A DNA stretch of 64,000 nt from the NCBI GenBank assembly GCA_965230615.1, contig OZ246012.1, positions 558,001 to 622,000 on the forward strand. The letters are read 5' to 3'. The DNA is from G965230615 sp965230615. GTDB taxonomy: Bacteria; Pseudomonadota; Gammaproteobacteria; HTCC5015. Below the pieces are notes generated by a model that worked only from the letters and a program-made list of their open reading frames with translations, searched no databases and was not told where the DNA came from. Below, one piece after another: positions 54,248 to 62,700 of this stretch. The translations under genes and the position numbers were made by a program. Every line of letters starts with the position of its first letter. The first letter of the stretch is position 1.

Positions 54248-57200
54248 TTAAACTCAATAGACAAGTAGTAAAACTGTTCTTATTGCTATCATGCTGTGTG
54301 GCACTAGCGCCAGTGAATGCCGCACAGCAATTTCAAGGTTTGTGCTCTTTTATTCGTATCGAAATTCAACAAGAGCTGGCCTTGGAGCGTATTGGCTTTT
54401 TAGCAACGCTTGAGGTGACCAATAATGAAGGTGATGCAGTACTGACTGACTTCTCTTCACAGTTAACATTTGCTACAGCAGATGAAGGCGGTAATGCCAT
54501 TGATGCGTCAGATCGCTTTTTTGTGCAGCCGCCTGATCTTAGTGGTATCAATGCGATTGATGGAACAGGTTTAATTGAGCCAGGTGAGACCGCCAGAGTG
54601 GAATGGTTTATTATTCCTAAAATTGCTGCAGGGGGTGAAAGCCAAACAGGTATCAATTATGAGGTTGGGGCTGAATTGGCCGGTGCCTTATTTGGCAACG
54701 AAATTGATCCGGATGTGCTGGCGGTAATCCCAGACACTATTACGGTAAAACCTGAGCCACAGTTAGACATCACTTATTTTCAACCAAGAGATGTTGATGG
54801 CGATAATCCTTTCACGCCTGATATTGTTGAAACACCTATACCTTTCACTCTAGGGGTGTTGGTGAATAATGGCGGTTTCGGTACTGCTAGAAAAGTAAAT
54901 ATCAACTCTGAACAACCAGAGATTGTTGATAACCAACAAGGTTTATTGGTTGTGCCGAGATTATTGGGCGCACGCATCAATGATGAACCGGTTGATAATG
55001 CCACCTTGACGGTTAATTTAGGTGATATAGAACCTGGCAGCTGTCGTAAGGGTGCCTGGGATATGATTACGACGTTATCCGGTGAGTTTACCGAATTTAA
55101 TGCGCGTTATACACATGCCTCTGAGTTGGGCGGTGAGGCGACATCAATTATTCGCTCTCTCAATGCACATTTTATTGTACATGAGGTGATTAATGATCAG
55201 CCAGGTCGTGATGATTTATTAGACTTTCTGGCAACCACAGATGACTCACAAGAAGACCTGATTCCTGATACCTTATTTGAAACCGACTGTAATACGCTAC
55301 CGGTCAATACACTGCAAAACGTGAGTGTGGCTAACTTCAATGGTAATACTGCGACGGTGCAAGCATCGGCTGACTTCGAAAATTGGGTGTTTATGCGTCT
55401 GGATGATCCTGCGCAGGCTAAATTACCTATTGCTAGCGTCGTACGTTCAGATGGCAAAGTACTAAATACCAATAACTATTGGACCAATATTCGTTACGAT
55501 CGTCAAACCAATGATGAGCTAACGTATTTAAATATTTTTGATAACGTATCACTCGGCGAATACGAATATACGATTAACTATGAAGCACCAGCGGTTGATA
55601 CTACGGCACCAGTAACCCGCTTAAACTTCGCTGGCCGATTGGAACAAACCAGTGATACCACTTTTATTTTGCCTGATACGCAAATGTTCTTTATTGCTGA
55701 AGATGACAGCCCAGTAGGCACAGTTTATCGGACAGATGCCGCTGATGAATTCAGACCAGCATTACCATTCACATTGGCTGCTGGTACTTACGATTTAGAA
55801 TTTTTCTCAGAAGATAGCGCAGGTAATATCGAAGAAACACAAACAAGGCGCATTGTTGTTGTAGACACATACCCAACTGTGACGGATTTTCAAAGCGATG
55901 TAGATTCAATTATTGTGTCAGGTGATTCTTTATCTATTCGACCTGTCGAGGTAGGTGTAGAGTTTACGGGTGGCACGGATGCTGTGAGTTTGTTAGCCGA
56001 TGTTGAAGTCTATCAGGGTATTTTTGCCTGGCCTACACTGAGTGGTATTCCATCTTCACCCACGAGTAATACCGATGCTGTGCTAACGGTCGCGGGTGAG
56101 AATGTTGATTTTTATCGTTATCGGGTAGGCGCTAATAGCTGGAGCCCTGAGCAAGCTGTAAGTGAACCGATTAGCTTAAGCGGTTTATCATCAGGCACTG
56201 TCACTCTAACGGTGCAAGCCCGTAATGAGCGTGGTGTTTATCAATTAGATGATGCTGGAGACCTAGTCGTCAGCTGGCAGGTCAGTTCGGCAGCACCTGG
56301 TATTGCTGTGGCAACACCAACAACACCATCTCGTAGTATCAATGCCAACCTATCTGTTAGTGGTATTCCTGCTTACCGCTACAGCATTGACGGTAGCTTT
56401 TTCCGTCCAGAAACTGCGGCAAGTAATGCGATTGTTCTCGAGAACCTGAGTGAAGGCAGTCATCAGATCAGAGTGATTCAGCCATCTGATGATGAACGAG
56501 ATCCAACTGATGCTGTAGAGGTAAACTGGCAGGTAGATCGGGATTATGGTTTGAACTTCCCAATTAACCGCCTGGTATACAGTCGCAACCTAAGCTTAAG
56601 CAATAACAGTGCATTCAACTTTGATTGGGATGGACGTCGTTCAAATGGTTCAACTGTTGAGCCAGGCTGGTACACGATTAAGCTGACCTTAAGAGATGGT
56701 TTGCAACGTGCAACCAGTGATATCAAGTTAGTTCGTGTTGGTAACCTACTGCCAGGCAGTGAGCTTTTATCCAATATTGAAAACGCAAGACAAAAAGAAG
56801 TACAAGGTAATGGCCGTTGGGCAGTATGGCAGGACCAACGCAATGGTAGTTGGAATATTTTTGCTAAGAATATACAAGATGCAGGCGAGCCGGAAACGGC
56901 GCTTACAAACGCAACGCTTAATCAGGAACGCCCACATACTGATGGTCGCTATGCTGTGTGGCAAGCACGACAAGCCGATGGCAGTTGGGACATTTGGGCC
57001 AAGGATCTCAGTGATACCTCAGCCGCTTTTGCCGTCACGCAGACAGCAGGCCGCGATGAAACTCGACCTGCCGTAGAGTGGCCTTGGATTATTTACCAGG
57101 CTAAGTCGGTGAGTGATCCTGCAGCGGCATGGCAGCTATACGCCTGGCATTTGATCGATAACCGTGAAGTCATCATTGATGCCAGCGGGCAAGATCAGTT

Positions 57201-58203
57201 AGATCCAAGTATCAATGCTGGCCGTGTTGTGTGGCAGGATTTTCGTGATGTCGGGGTTGGCGAGATCTATCTTAAAGACTTGGCCAGCGATGTTGTACAA
57301 CGCATTACTGATAATACTGGTGGCCAATTCCATCCTGTGATTGAAAACCAATGGGTAGTATGGGCTGATAATCGTGACTTACAGTTTGACCTATATGCCT
57401 ATAACTTGCGCCGTGGTGTTGAGATTCAATTAACCGATACACCGGAAGATGAAACACGACCACAAATCAGTGGCCAATGGTTGGTTTACGAAGAAGACTT
57501 GGCGGGTGAGCAGCAAATCAATTTAAGAGCATTGTATTTGCCAAACCTGGCCAGTGTTCAGCTGACTAACCTAGCCTCTAATAAAGAACAACCTGTATTG
57601 GTATCGGGTAATGTCTTATGGACAGATCAACTCAATGGTTTCCGTCAAGTGTTCTCGGCGAAATTGCCTGACCTGCAACCTGTCTTTAACAATCGTAATA
57701 TGGTGGTTGTGACAGAAGGCTTATTAGACTACATCAATCAGGCAGGTGAGCTGCTGAGTCTATGGCAGGAGCAGGCAGGTGTAGTGGAGATTACGCGTTA
57801 TAACCAGTTGTTACCTGATTTGATAAGCCAGACAGTGAGCTGGAATAATGGCAATATCGAGGGTGAAGACTTTCAATTGGCAGTGGGTGATTTTATCTGG
57901 GTGAAATTTGATGATGTACGTATCCTGGATTTTGCTGATAGCGTATGTGCACCACAAGACCTACTGGCAGGTGTAAATATATTAAGCAGCAGTTGCTTCC
58001 CAGATGATTACAGTGCTTATCAATTACTACGTCGCTTAGACTTGGCACGTGTCAGCTCTATTAGAGCACTCAATGCTCAAACGGGCCGTTGGCAGGTCGC
58101 GACCGTTGAAAATGGTGTGATAAGCGGTGAGGACTTTACTATTCCTAATATTACCGTCGTTTTGGTTGACTTGAATGAAGCTGTCAATGCCTGGACGCCA
58201 TAA
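54244..58203 (+). CDS. Exported multi-domain protein with FlgD-like and TolB-like propeller parts
   Basis: This 1,319-residue protein has a Sec signal (residues 1-26, ending PVNAA). Residues ~30-460 are beta-rich Ig/CARDB-like modules, and ~460-760 are Ig-like modules including a VDTTAPVTRLN linker. A FlgD-like Ig segment follows (SAFNFDWDGRRSNGSTVEPG, ~798). Residues ~840-1140 have about six TolB-type propeller units with WAVWQD, YAVWQA, WIIYQA, RVVWQD and WVVWAD cores. The C-terminal ~180 residues are unassigned, with two Cys that may pair. The start overlaps the giant gene stop in ATGA behind an AAGGAG ribosome-binding site, so translation is coupled. The propeller suggests protein or glycan binding; the function is unknown. 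Confidence 0.85.
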   Translation: MIKLNRQVVKLFLLLSCCVALAPVNAAQQFQGLCSFIRIEIQQELALERIGFLATLEVTNNEGDAVLTDFSSQLTFATADEGGNAIDASDRFFVQPPDLSGINAIDGTGLIEPGETARVEWFIIPKIAAGGESQTGINYEVGAELAGALFGNEIDPDVLAVIPDTITVKPEPQLDITYFQPRDVDGDNPFTPDIVETPIPFTLGVLVNNGGFGTARKVNINSEQPEIVDNQQGLLVVPRLLGARINDEPVDNATLTVNLGDIEPGSCRKGAWDMITTLSGEFTEFNARYTHASELGGEATSIIRSLNAHFIVHEVINDQPGRDDLLDFLATTDDSQEDLIPDTLFETDCNTLPVNTLQNVSVANFNGNTATVQASADFENWVFMRLDDPAQAKLPIASVVRSDGKVLNTNNYWTNIRYDRQTNDELTYLNIFDNVSLGEYEYTINYEAPAVDTTAPVTRLNFAGRLEQTSDTTFILPDTQMFFIAEDDSPVGTVYRTDAADEFRPALPFTLAAGTYDLEFFSEDSAGNIEETQTRRIVVVDTYPTVTDFQSDVDSIIVSGDSLSIRPVEVGVEFTGGTDAVSLLADVEVYQGIFAWPTLSGIPSSPTSNTDAVLTVAGENVDFYRYRVGANSWSPEQAVSEPISLSGLSSGTVTLTVQARNERGVYQLDDAGDLVVSWQVSSAAPGIAVATPTTPSRSINANLSVSGIPAYRYSIDGSFFRPETAASNAIVLENLSEGSHQIRVIQPSDDERDPTDAVEVNWQVDRDYGLNFPINRLVYSRNLSLSNNSAFNFDWDGRRSNGSTVEPGWYTIKLTLRDGLQRATSDIKLVRVGNLLPGSELLSNIENARQKEVQGNGRWAVWQDQRNGSWNIFAKNIQDAGEPETALTNATLNQERPHTDGRYAVWQARQADGSWDIWAKDLSDTSAAFAVTQTAGRDETRPAVEWPWIIYQAKSVSDPAAAWQLYAWHLIDNREVIIDASGQDQLDPSINAGRVVWQDFRDVGVGEIYLKDLASDVVQRITDNTGGQFHPVIENQWVVWADNRDLQFDLYAYNLRRGVEIQLTDTPEDETRPQISGQWLVYEEDLAGEQQINLRALYLPNLASVQLTNLASNKEQPVLVSGNVLWTDQLNGFRQVFSAKLPDLQPVFNNRNMVVVTEGLLDYINQAGELLSLWQEQAGVVEITRYNQLLPDLISQTVSWNNGNIEGEDFQLAVGDFIWVKFDDVRILDFADSVCAPQDLLAGVNILSSSCFPDDYSAYQLLRRLDLARVSSIRALNAQTGRWQVATVENGVISGEDFTIPNITVVLVDLNEAVNAWTP

Positions 58204-58204
58204 T

Positions 58205-58978
58205 ATGAGCAGCATTTTACCTATGCCAATAGCAAGACAAGCTAAAGAGCCTCCAAAGGCAGCTTTTATGGTGCAGGGTAGCTTGCGAGTGTTATTTGCT
58301 ATTGTGACACTCACGGTCGCGATAATAATTTTTAATATCAAATCACTACCGTGGCTTATTCCTGAGATAAATGCTTGGTCAGGCTTTTCGCAACAAACGA
58401 TTGTGGCGCCCATGACTGCAGAGCATAATCATAGCTGGAATGCAGCTTTCGATGTGCAGGCAAATCATGAGCAAGTGTTAGTTGACCTTAAAATAAAATT
58501 GATTGCAGCCAGCGGCGTCGAAAGTGTTAGCTTAAACGCACAAAAACAGCATTGGCTGAAAGGCATCGAGCAAAAGTGGAATAATCGCTTTGCTTTGCAA
58601 GTGTCTGAGAATCTTATTTTGCCAATACAATTTAATACGCGCTTCACACCAGTACAGCCGCATCATGAAGTGTTAGTGCGCGCTGGCGTGGCTAACCCCG
58701 ATCAACATAATTGGTATATCGATACACCGCCTGAAGTTATTGCGCATGAAATAGGGCATATGTTGGGTGCTTATGACGAATATCCTAAAGGTGCTTTATC
58801 ACCTGTATCAAGGCTGATAGACAACAACAGCCTAATGGGAACGAATATGCAGTATGGTCTTGCCAGTGCCAGACATTTGCATCTACTGCTTGACCACCTA
58901 AAAACTATTACCGGACTTGCTGAAATAGTCATTATTGAACGTGGCAAGCCAAATCGAGAAACAGAGGATTTACTGTGA
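58205..58978 (+). CDS. Membrane-anchored metzincin-like metalloprotease
   Basis: From ATG 58205 this is a 257-residue protein with one membrane helix (residues ~28-50) and a periplasmic catalytic part. The zinc motif HEIGHMLGAYDE is at residues 181-192: His181, Glu182, His185, and an Asp in the third-ligand position. A Met-turn-like SLMGTN follows, so the overall pattern is that of metzincins (HExxHxxGxxH/D...M). An earlier in-frame ATG (58175) would overlap the upstream gene by 29 bases; neither start has a clear ribosome-binding site. It sits between two large exported protein genes and is the likely processing enzyme for one of them; this is inference. I do not recognise a named family. 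Confidence 0.82.
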   Translation: MSSILPMPIARQAKEPPKAAFMVQGSLRVLFAIVTLTVAIIIFNIKSLPWLIPEINAWSGFSQQTIVAPMTAEHNHSWNAAFDVQANHEQVLVDLKIKLIAASGVESVSLNAQKQHWLKGIEQKWNNRFALQVSENLILPIQFNTRFTPVQPHHEVLVRAGVANPDQHNWYIDTPPEVIAHEIGHMLGAYDEYPKGALSPVSRLIDNNSLMGTNMQYGLASARHLHLLLDHLKTITGLAEIVIIERGKPNRETEDLL

Positions 58979-59742
58979 TCAGGAAAAAAATTATTGCTTT
59001 TTCTAGTTTGCTAGCAGCAGCCATATTAATGCCTATACAGTCTGCTCAAGCGCTGACGGTTAATGAACTAAGGTCCCGTCTCGATAATCAGCAGACGCTA
59101 ACAATTATCGATATACGCTTGCCAGTATCATTCAGTCAGGCGCATATTCCCGGCGCAATTAATATGCCGTACTCATCGATAGCTAGAAAAAAATTACCAC
59201 CATTAGGTATGGTTGTTGTCTATGGTGATGGCATTGATATGACTGTTACACGCAATGCCGTTGCTGAGTTAAATCGTAAGCCTGGCATCAATGCTGAAAT
59301 GCTCCAGGGTGGGTTTCCAGCATGGTCAGCAGTACAACAAAGTAACTATACCAACACGGGTATGCAGGCAATGCAAGTGCCTGAAATCGGTTATAAAAAG
59401 CTTAAGCAGCTTATTACAGAAAATAACGATATAACGTTAGTTGATTTAAGAGAGGAAGACGGTGTCTCTTTACGTACCGAGTTTCCCCAGGTTGAATCGA
59501 TTAATGCCAAGCAACAAGATATTAAAATAAAAGTAAACGCTGTATTAACGCATCATGGTAAGAATAATCATCGATTATTAGTGTTAATTGATGGTGGTGA
59601 CGGCGTTGTTGCTGAAGCGGTTGCTATACGTTTGCATGCTGCAGGTATAAAACGATTGGCGATTTTAACCGGCGGTGAAGATGCCTTGCAGACTAAGGGT
59701 GAAACTAAAGAACAAACACGCATTGACGGAGTGAATCAGTGA
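58975..59742 (+). CDS. Exported rhodanese-like tandem-domain protein lacking the catalytic Cys
   Basis: This 255-residue protein has a signal peptide (ending QSAQA) and two rhodanese-like domains (residues ~27-120 and ~135-245). The first shows TIIDIRLPVSFSQAHIPGAINMPYS, but where the active-site loop should read VVVYC it reads VVVYGDGIDMT. The second has ITLVDLREEDG and LVLIDGGDGVVAEAVAIRLHAAG, also with no Cys. Both sulfur-transfer sites are therefore missing, and a binding or regulatory role is more likely. GTG start; the overlap is GTGA at both ends, so it is translationally locked to its neighbours. Confidence 0.85.
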   Translation: MIRKKIIAFSSLLAAAILMPIQSAQALTVNELRSRLDNQQTLTIIDIRLPVSFSQAHIPGAINMPYSSIARKKLPPLGMVVVYGDGIDMTVTRNAVAELNRKPGINAEMLQGGFPAWSAVQQSNYTNTGMQAMQVPEIGYKKLKQLITENNDITLVDLREEDGVSLRTEFPQVESINAKQQDIKIKVNAVLTHHGKNNHRLLVLIDGGDGVVAEAVAIRLHAAGIKRLAILTGGEDALQTKGETKEQTRIDGVNQ

Positions 59743-62700
59743 TCAGAGCAAATTCTCTAAGGGCTTTACTTATAATAGCGTGCTGTTTATTCAGTTCACG
59801 GCTGATGGCTGTGATTGCGCTATCGCATGTGCAGGTTGCTGATGTGACGCCAAGTGGCTTTTCAGTGTTGTGGCATGCCTCTGAGGCGTCTGAGCCTCGT
59901 ATTGAAATATATAGCGATATCAATGCCATTAACAATATCACTGATAATTTTGAGGTGCAGGCTTTCCCTTTACAAGCACCTGATGCGCAAGTAAGTGATG
60001 CCTATGCACAACGCCTGGCAAAAGCCGCGTTTATTAATGCAGTCCAATCTCAAGGGCTGATGAAAATCAATGTGCAAGGTTTACAGCCTAATCAAAGCTA
60101 TTATTTTCGTGTGTATTCAGAAAGTGAAACTGACAGTGGTGTATGGCCAGAGCAGGGCGCATCTTTGTTGATCACGCAAGATCAAAATGCATTTCTATCC
60201 AGTGCCCCGCAGTTGCTGATGAACTTCAACAGCAGCAATGCCCAAGGCTGGCAAGTCATGGTGTCTGCTGCCAACACGCCTTATCCGGTATCAGCTTTTG
60301 TTGGTGATGGAGCCGCGAATAACCAAGCAATTGTTAATTTGGCAAACTTGTTTGCAGATACAGGTTTTAACTGGTCGGAAACAGGCACACAAACCCTAAC
60401 AATTAATATCCTCAATGCCGATGGTGAGCTTAGCACGCAGCTACTGGATCTTAACCAGGATACAAACTTTTCTGTTGCTTCTATTATCAGCACCGACTTT
60501 GCCGGTGGCTTCGATGGCGTGCTGACACTCACATCGCCTGCGAATAATGTTTATACGCGTGGTGCTGCTGTTGAACTTGCCTGGACTGATGAGGCGAGCG
60601 ATAGTGCATTAATATCGTTATTTTATGATAATGATAACCAGGGAGCGGATGGCACACTGATTGTTGCAGACCTGCCAGAAGATCCAGATGGTAGTGATGA
60701 TAGTTTTACCTGGGATATCACATCGATTAGTGATGGCCGCTATTTTATCTATGGCAACCTTTCAAACGGCAGTGAGCTTGTCTCAGCATATGCGCCAGGG
60801 CAGGTCACAATCGACGTAAACGGTTTAGATGGTGATGGCGATGGTATGTCAGATTTATGGGAGCTACACTTTTTTGCGACTTTAGATCGTGATGGCTCTG
60901 GTGATTTGGATCAAGATAATATTTCGGACCTGCATGAGTTTCTCAATGGTACAGATCCTGCAACATTTACCAATAGCAGCGGCCCAAGTGTACCTGTGAT
61001 TGAAGCGCCGCTGTTTGCGACAGAAGTTGCTAGTTTGCAACCCAGTTTGGTAGTACGCAATAGCACGATTGATCCTGTTGTACCACTTAGCTATGACTTT
61101 GAAGTATATTCAGATAGTGCTTTAACAAATTTAATCAGTAGTGCTAATCAACTAAATGAGCAAAGCGGTGATACGACTGCCTATACATTACCACTCACAC
61201 TGACGGAAAACACACGCTACTATTGGCGCGCCCGTGCTTTTGGTAGTGGCTTATTTAGCCAATGGGTTAATGGCGAATTTTTTGTTAACAGTATTGAAGA
61301 AGTACCAGCTGCTTTTAATATTAGTGCGCCAGCTAATGGCGCTGAAGTCGATAGTTTTACGCCGACGTTGAGCATTACGAACAGCACAGACCCTGATAAT
61401 GATCCACTGACCTATCAGTTTGAAATTTTTGCAGACAGTGGTTTGAGCAGCAGCATTGCATCATCGGCTAATATTGCCGCTGATGCCAGTGGAACAACTA
61501 GCTGGCAAAGTGATGTACAGTTACAAGAAAATACTGTTTACTATTGGCGTGCCACTGCCAGTGATGATACAGGCTTGTCAACAACGACAGATACGGTGAG
61601 CTTTTTCGTTAATACATTTAATGATACGCCGTCTTTGCCAGGCATAAACTCACCTACAGATGCTAGTGAAGTGGCGACAAATAGTGTTGACCTTATTGTT
61701 AATAATGCCAGTGATTTAGATAACAATGCGCTGGTTTATGAGTTTGAACTTGATACCGTTATAAGCTTTGATAGCGCGAGTGTGCAGCGCTCAGGTACTA
61801 TTAATGAAGGTGTGGCAACTACACTGTGGAACGTGAGTGGCCTGCAGGAAGATACGACGTATTTCTGGCGAGCCCGAGCATCAGATGGTAATTCCAGCAG
61901 TGACTGGGTGCAGGCCAGCTTTACGGTCAATAGTAACAATACTGCGCCGCCAGTACCGACTATTGATAATCCAGGTGATGGTGCCTGGGTTGCGACACTA
62001 ACGCCGACATTATCTGTAATGCCGGTTGTTGATCCTGATGGAGATCCGGTAACTTACCGCTTTCAGTTATATGCTGATCCTGAGCTAAGTAATTTGCTAG
62101 AAGAGTTCACGACAGCTGATACTCAATGGCTGCTGACCAACCCATTAAGCAATAACACCTGGTACTATTGGCGGGCACGCAGCGAAGATGATAATGGTGC
62201 GAATAGTGACTGGGCGATGAGCTATAGCTTCTTTGTTGATGATAATGGCATCGATGATGTGCCTACACTGGAGTTCTTGGAACCCATCAACAATATCAGC
62301 ATTGATAGTGGTAGTGTGACAGCGCGTTGGAATGACATTGATCCAGATAGTAGCGCAACTATCGCTTTATATTACGATGATAATGATAATGGCGCCGATG
62401 GCACCTTAATTGTGAGTGATATCGCAGAGGATGCTGATGGGGCTGAAGATACATTCATTTGGGATGTGTCGGCCATCGCTAATGGTAACTATTATCTCTA
62501 TGCGATTATCAGCGATATTGTTAACAGCTCAACAGTATATGCACCGGCACAGATTACAGTGAATAACCCAACTGTTGATATAGCACCGGTTATTGCCATT
62601 ACAGCGCCTGCTAACAATATTGTTGTAACCCAAGGTGATGCTGTGACACTGGCTTGGTCAGATGATGACCCTGATAGCAATGCGACTATCGCTTTATATT

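Noticed and set aside
33836..54257. Numerous 60-140-codon frames on both strands inside the giant gene, many repeated every 3,774 bp
   Set aside because: They are shadows of the long coding frame; their duplication simply follows the DNA repeat. None has a ribosome-binding site and recognisable domain together.
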